A stretch of 64,000 bases of DNA from Physcomitrium patens (GCF_000002425.4 NC_037255.1:6020063-6084062); one strand, 5' to 3'; positions 12,786 to 26,022 are shown, counted from the stretch's first letter. Program-made: numbers and translations. Notes: generated by a model not told the origin, from the sequence alone.

Positions 12786-13334
12786 GGGACGAGTTCCACG
12801 AGGAGCAGTCATCATATGTTGAGGAAATCTATGATGCAACGAACTATATTCGCCACATACTCTAATCTTTATTCTCTTCGAAGATGATTGATAGGGCCTC
12901 TCAACCATCGGTGGTATCCCATACCAAGGCGGGAAGACCACCCAGTTATTTGATCATTGTTGAGGCCTTCATAACTTCCTTTGAATAGAATATTTGAAAC
13001 ACCATCAGAAGTTGTTCCTACCTCGAGCACAATCACCAAACATTGGGAGTCCCTTCCCAAATCGTGATACCAAACGCGTTGTATCTTGCCATCTATTTGA
13101 GGAAGAACATGTCGTTCTTGAAGATCTTCATCTCGATTGCGTCGTCTTGAAGGTTGTCACAATTGTAATATCTCATCTGGCAGGTCAACAAATAAAGGTT
13201 CTTGAGTCGAATCCACTGGTTGTTGGTTCTCCATCTCCTGAGCGTCACTACTACAAAGAAGCTACGAACAAGAATTGAAAGTAGAATGTTATCTTGCCTA
13301 GATGTTGTTTCTTTTATAAAGAAGGTTTTCATCT

Positions 13335-14735
13335 TGATTTTGATGGATGTTGTCGATGAAAAGCCTCCACCGCCTTTGCTGCATTTGCAAGATTCTTTAT
13401 TGGCTCCCATATGCGTTCACTAATACCATATCCACGCCAATGGACAAGATATTCTAATTTATTTCAGTGCCGCCTTGAATCTAAGACTTCTTCTACTTCA
13501 AACTCTTCATTATTGTCCACTTCTATAGGAGGAGGTGGAACTTGTCGTCTTCTTAGTATGTCCACTGTCTTGTATAGTTCAAGAAGAGACACAAAGAATA
13601 CTAGATGGATTTTCATTGACTCCGATAGATATAAACGATATGCAACTGCATTGATTTGTGCAGAAATAAAAAATGGTCCCAACCTTCGATAGTCCAACTT
13701 GTCACAAGGACGAGTGATCTTGATATTACGATGAAGTAGCCATACCTTATCACCCAAGACGAATGATGGTGGTTCCTTTCGATAGACATCCGCATTGACT
13801 TTTTGTTGTTCTTGAGCCTCTTTTAACTGCGCCTTCATCGTTGCATGTAGCTCTGATAAATGAATTGCCAAATCTTTTGCAGCAGGATTATCAACTTTTG
13901 AAAAGTCAAAAATATCAAATCGTGGATGATAACCATAATTAGCAAAGAAAGGTGTTTGTTTTGTAGAAGAATGTACCGTGTTATTGTAAGCAAACTCTGC
14001 CAATGGCAAAAGAGTTGTCCAATCATCTTGTTGGTAATTAATGGTACATCTTAAATATAGCTCCAAAACTTAATTAACATGCTCCATTTGTCCATCAGTT
14101 TGAGGATGGAATGTCGAAGATAGTTTTATATCCACTTTAAGAATCTTGAAAAGAGTGTGCCAAAATCTTGATACAAATTGAATTTCTCTATTTGATATAA
14201 TATCCTTGGGTAATCCACGATAGCGATAGATATTATCAAGAAAGAGCTTAGTTGTTTCTTCACTTGTGATAGATTTTGTACATGGTACAAAATGTGCCAT
14301 CTTCGTAAAACGATCTACTATCACGAATATAGAGTCATAAGAACCTGAGATTGGAAGATCTGTGATGAAGTCCATAGAAACAGAAGACCATGGTTGTTCT
14401 GAAATGGATAATGGCTGAAGAAGTCCAAAATGTCGATGATGAGGAGTTTTCAATCTTGAGCAAACATCACATGATTGTACAAAATCTTTAACTGCCTTCC
14501 ACATTTGAGGCCACCAAAAATCCCTAGATATCAGCTCCAAAGTCTTATTATATCTAAAATGTCCTACTACTGGAAAGTCGTGATGAGCTTGAAGAACACA
14601 TAAACGTGTTTCTCCTTCTGGAATATATAGGCGTCCTTCGAAATAGAGTAGGTTGTTCTTGAATTCAAATTTAGAGGGATCATGAGATTTAGAAGAATTA
14701 TTCTTGATATCATGAACAAGAGGGTCTAAAGACAT
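13335..14735 (-). pseudogene. Integrase and C-terminal chromodomain of element 1
   Basis: Integrase zinc-binding part (HHDFPVVGHF ... CDVCSRLK), then the catalytic core with MDFITDLP, FVIVDRFTKMAHF and FHPQTDGQMEHVN. It continues after a stop at about 14068 into the GPF-type C-terminal region (DYRRLGPF). It ends in a chromodomain: EEFEVEEVLDSRR, a stop, then KLEYLVHWRGYG and an SERIWEPIKNL-like helix, finishing near 13335. SDRG has become SNRE in the core. The chromodomain normally directs integration to methylated-histone chromatin. Confidence 0.88.
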
Positions 14736-14750
14736 ATTTAACTAGACTTG

Positions 14751-16160
14751 CTAAAGAAAAGTTAAATCAACAGTCAATGTTAATTTTATTGCTCGAAGAT
14801 GAAATTGCTCCGGCTTCAAAAGAATCGTTCTTTGTTGCTCAAAAGTAGCATCTCCTTCTTTTGGTGTAAGATAAGAACATCTAGACAAGGCATTGCACAA
14901 ACCTTGTTGTTTTTCTAGCCAATAAGTAATGATATACTCGAATCTTGATAAAGACATGCTCCAACGAGCTTGGCGACGATTTAATACGCATGCAGACATA
15001 AAATATTCGAGGTTTTTGTGATCTATACACACAGTGACTGGACTGGAAGCGCCTTCTAGATAATGACACCATTCTTGAAAAGAATCCACAATTGCAAGAA
15101 GTTCTTTATTATGGATCTCATAATTGATTTCTCCTGCTGAGAATTTTCTTGAATGAAAGGCTATTAGATGAAGTTTGTCATCTGTTTCCATTTGTGATAA
15201 AACCGCACCCAGAGCAAAGTCTGATGCATCTGTTTCCATAAAGAATGCTTTGAAAAAATCAACACGATATAAGATTGATGCAGAAACAAATGTTGTCTTC
15301 AAAGATTCAAAAGCAACTTCCACGTCTTGATTCCATTAGAGTTTGTCTTTACAAGTCAAACATGTAAGTGGAGCTACAACTTGATAGAAGTCTTTGATGA
15401 AGATCCGATAGTAGTTGGCAAATCCCAAAAAACATTGGACATCTCTTATCGTTTTTGGAATCTTCTAGTCTAAAATAGTTTGAACTTTCTTAGGATCCAT
15501 CATAAGTCCATCATTTGAAATGATGTAACCTAAGAAATCGACTTGAGTAGTGTGAAATACACACTTTTCTATCTTGGCATAGAGTCCTGCATCTCTTAAT
15601 TTTTGTAACACACGACGAACATGAAGTTCATGTTCTTCTGGATTCTTAGAATAGATCAAGATGTTGTCTAGATAACACACCACAAAATCGTCCAAAAACT
15701 CTCGAAAAACATCATTCATTAGATGTTGAAAAGCTGCTGGTGCATTTGTAAGTCCAAAAGGCATGATGTTGTATTCAAAATGTCCATACCTAGTTCGAAA
15801 CACAGTCTTCCATTCATCTCCTTCTTTGATGCTTACTAGATTGTATGCTCCCAGAAGATCTATTTTTGTATAGATCTTAGCTTGATTTAGCTGATCAAGA
15901 AGTCAAGATATTAAAGGTAGTGGATACCTGTTCTTGATGGTAATCTTGTTGAGTCCTCGATAATCAACACACATCTACAATGATCCATCTTTTTTCTTCA
16001 CAAATAGAATTGGAGCTCATGCCGGAGATTTAGAATGGCGTATAAAATTCTTGGCTAGATTTTCTTCAATATACTCCTTGAGTTTAGCCAACTCATTTTG
16101 TGATAAACTGTAGATTGGTCCGAATGGCGGTTGTGCTCCTTCTTGAAGGTCAATTGAGCA
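14751..16160 (-). pseudogene. Reverse transcriptase and RNase H of element 1
   Basis: RT motifs read [28 protein letters not shown] and [17 protein letters not shown]. The polymerase box reads YLDN where YLDD is expected (GAC to AAC). RNase H follows with METDASDFALGAVLSQ, HSRKFS and NKELLAIV. At least four in-frame stops interrupt it, mostly TAG in place of TGG or CAG codons. Confidence 0.88.
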
Positions 16161-16161
16161 A

Positions 16162-16818
16162 TCATAGGGATGATGTTCCGGGAGTGTATCCGCATTCTTT
16201 TTTTTCAAATACATCTTGAAATTCTTGATATTGGCTTGGAATGCCACTTGAAGTCTTTTCACTAGTAGAAACGGGTGTGGCATAAATAATATATGGTGAT
16301 TCTTTCATAGTTGCATGCAAGAAAGCTTTTATACCTATAAATACGGGTTTAATTGAACTGGACTTATGACTCTCTACTTGATTAACTATACTATTAGTTA
16401 TACTTTTAGAGAAAGTAAGAGTTCGAGAAATCCAATCTATTTGAGGGTTGTATTTTTCTAACCACGATAAACCTAAAATGACTGGATTAGAGGGAGATCT
16501 AATGATATTAAATACTACAAAACTATTATGACCATTGATTATTACTTCTATAAGACGGGTTTCGTGAGTAATATCTCCAGAAGACAATGGACAACCATCT
16601 ATGACTTCTACATGAACAGGTTTAGTTTTTTTTACTAAAGATATGCTATGTGTTTTAGTAAATTCTTCATCTAAAAAACACACTGAGGCTCTTGAATCTA
16701 ACAACGCAGAGACTTTGTAATGTTTAGGTCCTAAAATAACATTTAATGTAAAACAAAGAGAGGGCTCTGAGGAGAGAATAGGATCTTTACTAGATGTTGT
16801 GCAAGGTTCCAGCTGCAC
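16162..16818 (-). pseudogene. Aspartic protease region of element 1
   Basis: A retropepsin-like fold: VSALLDSRASVCFLDEEF, then the hydrophobic ILGLSWLEKYNPQIDW segment near residue 120 of the frame. The catalytic D-S-G has become D-S-R (16690-16698). The same Arg codon is found in three other copies, see findings. Confidence 0.8.
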
Positions 16819-16893
16819 GGTCCCTATTGTAGCTGGACAAATTCGTTTTCCGACATATTGTCTTCTTTCATAGCCATACTCCTCATTTTGTGA

Positions 16894-17832
16894 TTACATC
16901 ATTTTTTTTGGATAATGTTGAGCAGTATGTTTTGGTTCTCCACAATATAAACATAATTTTTCTTGACGACGACGAGTCTTTTCTTGCTCTATAAGAAATT
17001 TGAAACGTACTGTATCAATTTGCATATCCTCTACTTTCAAATGTATGTGTTGAAGAGGTGTTGGTGTTGCTATTGAATTATAGTAACGTTGAGGTCCACT
17101 TGTACAGTTCTCAGATCGGAATTCAAAAAGGCAATTGTCGCACTTCACATCAAAGTCAATTGCTTGACTCAATGTTTGAAGATTAGATAAGTGGAGCATT
17201 AATTTTTTTACCTCATATTGTAATTCGTAGAGAAATTGGCTAATAAGTGCAGCATCATCCCACTTGATATCAGTTACAAGTTGTCAAAATTGTAAAGCAT
17301 ATAACGTTACTGATTGATTGTCTTATCGTAAATTATGGATCTTATTGGTTGTAACACGAATTGCATCATGTTCTCCATACATGGATCGAAACTCTACCAA
17401 AAAAGCCTCTAAATTATCCAATATTGGATCTGGTTGTTCAAGAAAAGATGAAAACTACGATAGTGCTGAACCTGAAAGAAGCATACCAATGAATCTAGCT
17501 TGCGATCCTGGAGTTGGATAGCTTTGGGGTTGAAGTTCAATCACAAGTTGTACTTGATTGATAAATCTACGAAACTTGGATCTGGTGCCATCAAACTTCT
17601 CGGATAGGGCAATTCTTGGTTCTCTAACATTTGAAGGGCGTTCCACCATAGGAGAAAGGATATGGTTTGGTGTAGATGTTGAAGCAGCTCCAACCATTTC
17701 TATATCTTCACTTTCTGCCAATCTTGTTGCTCCTTGTGGTGGTAAATTGAGTTGATGCATCGTAGGCATTAATTCCCTCAATTGCTCTTGCATTTGTGCC
17801 ATTGCACTCTTCATTTCAACAAGTTCTGCCAT
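16894..17832 (-). pseudogene. Gag of element 1
   Basis: The start is the ATG at 17832 (MAELVEMKSAMAQM), followed by a coiled-coil-like N-terminus and the retrotransposon-gag segment EKFDGTRSKFRRFINQ. A zinc knuckle ends the frame (CLYCGEPKHTAQHYP); its last Cys has become Tyr. Four stops break the frame (near 17458, 17327, 17285 and 16893). Confidence 0.82.
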
Positions 17833-18639
17833 GATAATACTTAGAAGAGAGAAGATGCATCTTCTACAAAAGCACTGAGGGCTAATATCAAGGATAGCTA
17901 TTGTCTCTTAGAAATAAACAACATGACATCAAACAACTATCAAAAGAATTGACTGATATATCTAATGAATCGACTAAGACAAAAACCATATCAAATACTT
18001 ATAGATTTTGGCTTTATAGAAAATTACATCTCAACTGAGATTGTTAACAGACATGGAATTAAAATCAAGTTGATCAAAGGAAGAAGTGTATACCTAGCTA
18101 ATGACTAAGAAAAAATATTAAATAAAACATATAAAAAAGAAACCTTAAGGTTGAATGATACTTATATCTTGAGAGAGAAATTCAAAGTAACAAACCTTAG
18201 ATATGACATTATCCTTGATATGCCATAGCTAAAGGTGTAAAATAAGTAAGTTAATTAACTAACAAGGACACTCTCCTTCAAAGATGATGAATGCAAGATG
18301 ATTCTTTCTATCTTCATATTAAGTGAAGTAACAAAATAATCTATGACTAAAAACTTACTTATAGACATGACCTTTATAAAGTAGCAAATATAATATAAGC
18401 AATCAATATATATAGTAGTTCTAAATCTTGCCTCAATGGTTAAAAAGATAGCCGAAGGAGTAAAATACATAGAATAAATCATACGTAAATATTGGGATAT
18501 TTTTCCAACTATCTTATCTAGTGGCATGCCACATGATCAAGGTACCTCCTTTCAAATAAAATTATTGCTTAGAACCAAATCAACAAGTCGATCAATTTAT
18601 TGCTTAATATCAAAAGAACTTGAAAAACCAAAAAAAAAA

Positions 18640-19118
18640 AAAAAAAAATAGAAGAATTCTTGGAGAAGGACCTTATTCTAAAAAGCATGCCACCATGGAG
18701 AGCATCTATACTCTTTGAATCTAAGAAAGATGGTAGATTTTTGCTTTTCATCAATTATTGAGGCTTCAATAAAGAGACTACCAAGAATGCATATCCATTT
18801 TCACTCATGGATGATATTCTTAACTAACTTCGAGGTGCAATCATCTTTAGTAAATTAGATCTTTGCAATGGCTATTGGTTGATACCTATTGCAAAGAAAT
18901 ATATAAAAAAGATGGCATTTTGTATGTGCTATGGACATGTTGAATGGCTTGTTTTACCTTTTGGACTTGCCAATGCTCTAGCTTCTTTTATGAATCACAT
19001 GAGTAGATTATTTCGGGACCTTTTAGACAAGTATATAATTGTCTTCATTGATAATATCTTATTCTATAATATAATCTTTAAAGACCATAAGCAATACCTA
19101 CAAAAAGTGTTGCGTTGA
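18640..19118 (+). pseudogene. Reverse transcriptase fragment of family B
   Basis: The best frame begins near 18879. Motifs are FSKLDLCNGYW, CYGHVEWLVLPFGLANALASF and VFIDNILFYN. The polymerase box FIDN has the same second-Asp to Asn change as element 1. Stops upstream and downstream. Confidence 0.8.
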
Positions 19119-19518
19119 GTATGAGATAGTTGCTTCTATTGCAAGCAATTAAAGTATGAAGTTTAAAAGTCAAAGGTCTCTTTTTTAGAGCATGTAGTGT
19201 CCTCCAAGGACATACGTATAGAATAAGATAAGATAAAAGCAATAGAAGATTGACCAACTCTCGATGATGCTTCTAGAGTTTGCTCATTTTTAAGCCTTGT
19301 TAGATATTATCACCATTTTGTTTAGCAATTTATATACATTGTTGCCTCATTTAGAAATCTATTATAAAAAGATGCTTTATTTGAATGGAAACTTCAGCAA
19401 CAAAGCCCCTTTGATAGATTGAAGGAAGTACTCATTATTGCTTTAATATTGCAATCATATGTTCTCAATTTTCCTTGTATACTTGGCATTGATACTTTTG
19501 ACTTTGTTATTGAAATAG

Positions 19519-20841
19519 TGTCTTGTTGTAGTTCAGCTGCTATATGAAAATAATGTAACTATGTATTTAATATATAATTTACTAAGTAACATGGTGAGAG
19601 CCAAGTTAGTAGTTTATTTGGTTATAGAATATAATTTGATTATTACCTTAAAAAGAGGTTGTTTAAAAAGATTACTATAGAATTTGTATAACTTTATTTT
19701 CTTTTGATAGTGGCTTTTAAGATTGATTTTGGTTGATAGTAACTTCTAAATATTTAGAGTCACCTTTGTTAGAAATTGGTGACCTTTGAAAACTTATTTT
19801 GGTTCTTTTATTTGGTATTTAGAGCATAAATTATGTAAATCTTATAAAAAAAAGGTTTAAGAAGGGTTTTGGTAGCAAAGGGAGTAATTAGGGCACCAAT
19901 ATGGATGAATGGAGATGGATGATATAAATCTCTATTCCTATTGGCTAAAAATCATGTCCAATGGACTTGAAGAAGGCTATCTCAAGCCATATTAGAGATT
20001 AGGGTTAGTATTTCGGGGCCATTTGAATTTTGAAGACTAAAGTTAGAAAGCTCAGGTTTTTGGCTATGGTTTTGGTACAAATTTTGTATGATTTGGAGTT
20101 TATATGAAAGAGATATAGGTGCTCAAAGTTAAGGTATTGATTTGAGAGCTATTATCACTCTTTTTGACATAATGTACGCGTACAGAGGACAATTGAAGAT
20201 CGGTGATTGCAATTGGAGAGAATACTTTTACAGCTACACTTTTTGTATAATAATTGCTAGATTCTAAATAAAAATAAAGGAGATATTGGATTTTGAAGCT
20301 AGCACATGCAATCTAAGGGTAGTAAGTGACCCGATTTACTAGTAGTTGTGTCTTGAGCTATATCTTGAGCAATTTGATAAGGTTTTGGCTCAAAAATTTA
20401 GAAAATGTGTATGCTCATGTTAATAAACTTTGTACATAAGTTTAATGGCATTTAAATATTGGATTCTTAATATATTAAGAAAATAGTGCTAAGGTGCTTG
20501 TAAATTAGGATTTAAAGCATCTACTAGGATTTCTTAGATGCCAAAAGATCGGGAGTGAATTTGTAGTTGGTTTTTTTGTAATAAAACTTAAGGATGAATT
20601 CTACCTATTATATAAATTTGAGACAAATTAAATTGTTAGATCAAGGGTTATAAATTTCTAAAGTTTGAGAAGAGAAAATCCTTCGCAAAAAAATATGTTT
20701 TGAAGGGATTTTGCTATATTTTGAATTTTATGCAAAATAAAGGAGTTTTGGAAGTTAATACAAAATATATAAAAAAGTTTAAGCTAAACTCTCTATAGCT
20801 AGATATCTAGTGTATTCTTAGATAGCAAATCATGTGATACG
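19519..20841 (+). mobile_element. 1.32-kb LTR-like element inserted in family B RNase H (decayed copy)
   Basis: It interrupts the RNase H frame between DTFDFVIEI (left) and AVLQQDFSKGL (right). It starts TGTCTTGTTGTA and ends near GTGATACG, with ATAG on both sides (19515-19518 and 20842-20845), a 4-bp target duplication. Length 1323 bp, no protein frame. Probable solo LTR. Ends and length resemble the GC-rich element at 29096 in opposite orientation; interior similarity could not be shown by eye. Confidence 0.65.
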
Positions 20842-22739
20842 ATAGCGGTCCTTCAACAAGACTTTAGTAAGGGCCTTCAATTTGTGGCATATGAATCATA
20901 TAAGCTTAGAAGGACAAAGCGTAATTACTCTACACGTGACAAAGAGAAATTAGTAATTTTACATGCCACAAAGATGTAGTAATATTATTTGTTAGGAAAG
21001 CCAAAGAATATTTGAATTGACTATTGATCCTTGCTACATGATTTGCATCTGATAAATATGAAATCACAACATCATTATTGTGAAGAATAGTTACAGATTT
21101 TTGAGATTGAGCTTTAGTACAATTAAAAGTGACAACATGTTATACTAGATAGCTTATCGTAAAGACCAAACTTAAAGGCCAAATTAAAAAATAAAATAAA
21201 AGTTGATACAATAAATAGTGACATTTTAAACATAATCAAAGAGGCAAAATAAAAAGAAGCTATGAATTGAGATGCTTATTTTAAGATGATTAGTAATCGG
21301 CTAAAGATGAATAATATACAGTATTAAAATTACAATCTTAGTAGTAGCTTATTCTATTTTAAAAAGCAAATTTATGTATCTGACAATATTATACTCCAAA
21401 CATGCATACTTCAAGAGGGACATGACATTCCAATATTTGAGCATGTAGAGCATGAGCAGACTCTAGAATGAATCTAAAAGATATGATTTTTGATAGGTTT
21501 TGATTGTAATCTTTGACGTTTTATGCACTCTTATCAATCATGTCAATGTAGCAAAGCATGAAATGCAATATGTTTTAGGCTATAGCAACCAATTCTACTA
21601 CCAATGGTACTTTAAGAGCAAGTAACTATAGACCTCATTATGTATTTGTTGCAAATACCTCATGATAACACTGTGATTGCTATCTTTATTAATCAACTCT
21701 TGAAGCAATTTCACTTTGCTATGATGTAATTTGATATTGATGTTGTAGTACTTAAGCAGATCTACTTTAACACTATCTTTTGTTATCATGGATTATCTTA
21801 TGTCATTGATTCATATCAAGATCCATGCTTTACAAAGAGTTTTTGGTAGGCCTTGTTTAAGCTACTAAGTACACAACTTGCCATGTTCATGGCCTTTTAT
21901 CTTCAAATGGATGGATAAATAGAGCATGCAAATTGAACCTTTGAAGATATGCTACAAGCATTTGTATTGGTTAATTATAATGACTAGGACAAATATTTGA
22001 CGTCGTTTGAGTTTGCTTACAATAATAATATTCAAGCAAATACTAATCATTCATCATTCTTTTTTGATACCAATTAATATCAAATTATGCCAATAACTCT
22101 CTATCATTCTAATAACAGCAATAATCTGATAACAGGAAAATTTATACAGTGGCTTATAATTGCTTTGCAGAAAGCACAACATTGTTTCTTTATTATATAA
22201 AATCAATAAAATTACTATGTAGATAATTATTAGTAAGATAAGATCAAATATTATATTTTAATTCTAATTTTTTACTTGCTACATCAATCCAAGTTTGTAA
22301 GTTGGTACTTCGATGATTTGGACCTTTCTACATTTCTAAACTGATTTTTGATGTTGTATACCGCCTTGAGCTTTTGCCGTATATTTGAGTCCATCCAATC
22401 TTCCAAGTTTTGCAGTTCAAGAAATTTCATACTAAACCAAGGCACTTCTTGAATCAACACTAACTATCACCACTACCAATTATAATTAATGACTAATAAG
22501 AGTATGAAATAGATAACATTTTGGAGCATTGTTCCATTTGTTGTAGCAATGGACGTTTGCAACTTTAATACAAGGTCCTCTAAAAAGACTATTCTATCTA
22601 TGATGCAATATGAGAAATTATACAAAATCTTATCTATTATCAAGAAATATTTTGGATATACCATTAAGAATGAAACAAAGATATTTTCTATTAGTAGAAG
22701 GGAATTAAATATAACATGGCATAAATAAGATAATTGTAT

Positions 22740-23220
22740 TACTGATGCTTAAAAATAGGTATTACAGCTATTTTTGAAAAGTATTTTGAAGTTATTAAAA
22801 TTAGAGCTAGATTGGTGGTCTATGTGGGTTCCACCATAGAACATCCTAGAAGAACTAAAGGTAATTATTTAGGTAGAATCCACTTCTAAAATCTTTTAGA
22901 AAGGTAGTTATCTTAGTAGAGCCACCATAAAAGATATTCTAAAAAGTTCTAAGATAGTTGGATAAAATATAAATGGGACTAACGAAGGCCATTTGAGTCA
23001 TTTGATTAGATACAGCCTTGATACTTTTTTCTTAATAAATTTGGTTTGTATTTTTGATTCTATTCTATTCTATTTTTTTTGTTCTATTTTATCTTTTATG
23101 TTCTATTTTATTTAGTTTTATTTAGTTTTTTTCTAGTCCTTTTTGTCCTACTTTATGATAGAATTTACGTTTATGTAGATTGAAAGGATTTTAGAACTTT
23201 AAAAAAATTTAGTACAATTT
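22740..23220 (+). repeat. LTR-like segment of family B with ~50-bp repeated units
   Basis: Units of about 50 bp carry CCACCATAGAACATCCTAGA-type blocks. Similar units occur in inverse orientation at 28196-28390. Position, after the family B integrase end, suggests the 3' LTR; exact ends were not found. Confidence 0.45.
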
Positions 23221-23224
23221 TATG

Positions 23225-25475
23225 CAACTTGAGAAAAAATTCTTGATGAAGATCTAATAGTAATTAAAAAAGTCTAAAAAGCATTGTTCATCTCTTATTG
23301 TTCTTAAAATCTTATAATCTATGATAGTCTAGATCTTTTTCGAATCCATAATTAGTCCTTTGTTAAAAATGATGTATATAAAAAATCAACTTGAATAGTG
23401 TAGAATACACACTTTTCTAACTTGGCATATAATCTTGTATCTCTAAGATTTTGTAATACACAACAAACATGAACTTTATATACTTTTGTATTTTTAGAAT
23501 AGATTAAGTTGTCATCCTAACAACAAATGACAAAATCATCAAGAAATTCATAAAAGATATCATTCATTAAATGTTAAAAAGCAGTTGGTGCATTTGTGAG
23601 TAGAAAAAACATGACATTATATTCAAAATATCCATACTTGGTTTGAAATATAATTTTTTATTCATCTCTTTTTATAATGCATATCATATTATATGCTCTT
23701 TGTAGATCTATTTTTATATAAATCTTTGCTTGATTGAATTAATCAAGAAGTCTTAAAATTAAATGTAGAGGATACTTATTTTTTATAGTAATCTTGTTGA
23801 ATCTTTGATAGTCCACATTTATTTGTAGAGATCCATCTTTTTTCTTAACAAATAAGACAGGAGCCTCAGTTAGAAATTTAGAATGGCATATGAAATTCTT
23901 AGCCAAATTTTCATCAATATACTCCTTGAATGCAAGCAACTTCTTTTGTTATAGACTATAGATTGGTCAAAATGGTCGTTGATCTCTTCTTTGAAGATGA
24001 ATAGAACAATCATAAGAATGATGCTTTCGAAGAATATTTATATTTTTTTTTTCAAAAACGTCTTAGAAATCTTGATATTGGCTACAAATATTACTTGATG
24101 TCTTACCACTATCAGAAATGAGTATGGCATATATAGTAAAAAATGACCTTTCTTTTGTGGCATGCCTGAAAGCTCTCACACTTATTTGTAGGGATTTGAA
24201 TATACTAAACTTATGTATTTCTACTTAAAAAATGAGATTTTGGATTAAACTACTAGAAAAATTAAAGTTACAAAAAATCCAATCTATCTATGAATTATAT
24301 TTTTTTAATCAAGATAATTCTAATATAACTAAATTAAATGAATCTCTTATTACATTAAATATTTTTATGGTATTATGATCTTCAATTGTTACATCTAAAA
24401 AAATAATCTCATATGTAACATCTCTAGAAAATAGCAAACAACCACTTATGACTTCTATATGTACAGATTTAGTTTTTTTGACTAACAATATTTCTTATTT
24501 TTTGACAAAATTTTTTTCTATAAAATAGATTGAGGCTCTTGAATCTAATAAAGCTAAGACTTTGTGATTTTTTGGTCCTAAATAAACTTCTATTATAAAA
24601 CAAGGTGAAGAGTCTAAGGAGAGAATAGGATCTTTATTAAAAATTATACAAGATTTTAGGCACATAATTCCTATTGTAGCTAAGAAAATTCATTTTTTGA
24701 TACATTATCTTTTTTTGCAACCATCATTCTTATTTTGTAGTTGCATTGTTTTATTGAATAATATTAAATATTATATTTAGCTTCTCTACAATATAAACAT
24801 AAGTTCTTTTGAAATTATCGAGACTTTTCTTGCTCCATGAAGGATCTAAAACATTATGTATTAATTTGTATTAGTTTTAGCCTTGATGAATAAGTTTTTA
24901 AAAACTTGAAAGATGTGCTCATTATTTGACTTATTCTTCTTCAATCAAATCTTTGTTCTTAATGACTTTCAAATAATCTATTATTATATGCAATGGCTTG
25001 AGCAATAAATCATTCCAAAGATTTTATCTTTGATATTGTCAATAATAAATCTTTGACATTATCCTTCAATTTATATCAAAATTGATTGATAAGGGCTTTG
25101 TCATTCTAATCCATGTTGCAAGTGGAATTTTAGAATTTAGTAGCATATATGTTGGCTGACTGTGATCCTTACCATAAAGATAAGAGCTTAGTTTTTGCTA
25201 CTCTTTTTCAATAAATTTCTTCAAATGTGGCCATAAACACTTCTAGAAATGAATTCAAATCATAAAAGAGTTGCAAATCATTTTTTATTAAGGTATAAAT
25301 CAAGATAGAGCACTTCTTGATAGAAGTGTGCCTATGAATCTAAATTGAATAAATCCATCAAGGTATTGAAAGGAATGCAATCTTAGATAGAGCTTGATTT
25401 GTTACAAAAATCTTCAAAATTTTGATCTTGTTCCATCAAACTTCTCAAGCACATTAATCCTTGTTCCAATTATAT
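23225..25475 (-). mobile_element. Chromovirus family A element 3, RT-protease-gag portion
   Basis: The minus-strand order from 25475 down is gag (EKFDGTRSKF-like), a zinc-knuckle remnant, protease with D-S-R (24537-24545), and RT to about 23230, where homology stops. It parallels 15390-17650 of element 1 but is far more AT-rich. Its missing gag start lies at 32183-32453, on the other side of element 2. RNase H, integrase and 3' LTR are absent. Confidence 0.8.
23739..23939 (-). pseudogene. RT fragment of element 3
   Basis: The frame contains [20 protein letters not shown] and [14 protein letters not shown], matching element 1 RT around 15960-16080. Interrupted on both sides. Confidence 0.8.
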
Positions 25476-26022
25476 TATTAAGGACATGAATTAGAAGAAG
25501 ATGCATAAACTTGTAAAATTTATATCAAAAGAGAAGTCACAAAATAGAAATAAAGTAGTACATGTATTAAAAAGAAACTAGAATGGCTATTGCCAAAAGA
25601 CAAAGAAACTAGATACTCTTAAATCTAAACTAGAAGCAAGAAAGAAATTGATAAGAGTGAAGAAGGCTTCACTCTTACCTCTAAGTATACTATCTAACTA
25701 AGAACTATGTTGAAATATTCTATAGAAACTCTAATATGTGTTGACTTTGCAAGATACATGTTTTAGCTTATAAGGCAAGTTTTCTATGTGTGGACTATAT
25801 AGTTAGCTTGTTCTTCAAGCTACCAATATGTGTGGTACATGACCAACTTGTTGACAATATTTTTAATCTAAAAAATCAATTATAGATACTTACAAAATCA
25901 AAGCATTATCTATAGAATTTTTTAGAAGCTATTATAGAAGATATTATAGAATTAATTTATTTTTATTTACTTTTATGTAATCATATAGATAATTATTGGT
26001 TTACATGTATATGTTTGTAATA
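25476..26022 (-). repeat. 3' LTR of element 2
   Basis: Minus-strand start TATTACAAACAT (family TGTCACGGACAT with transitions); the other end is TATTAAGG on the plus strand (family TGTCAAGG). Adjacent polypurine tract AGAAGGCAAAATAA is decayed. Confidence 0.82.

Larger units (their letters stand above)
12210..17880 (-). mobile_element. Chromovirus (Ty3/gypsy, chromodomain) element 1, best preserved copy, 5' truncated
   Basis: Minus-strand order is gag (17832 down), protease, RT, RNase H, integrase, chromodomain, polypurine tract and 3' LTR (12210-12770). The 5' LTR and primer site are missing: homology stops near 17880, where plus-strand family B begins. CpG sites and codons are mostly retained, so it is younger than its neighbours. 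Every gene carries a few stops of the CAG/TGG-to-TAG type, so it is not autonomous. Flank at the LTR end: TTACG at 12205-12209; the matching duplication has been lost with the 5' end. Confidence 0.92.
17881..23224 (+). mobile_element. Gypsy family B element, heavily decayed
   Basis: Plus-strand order: protease about 17998-18240, RT about 18640-19120, RNase H 19380-19518 and 20842-21100, integrase about 21400-22100, then a C-terminal domain to about 22440. A probable 3' LTR with ~50-bp repeated units follows (about 22740-23220). The 5' part with gag is lost against element 1. RNase H is split by the 1.32-kb element at 19519. Many stops; not functional. It differs from family A in keeping DFG (from DSG) in the protease and in the NGYWLIPIAK and HVEWLVLPFGL signatures. 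Confidence 0.82.
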
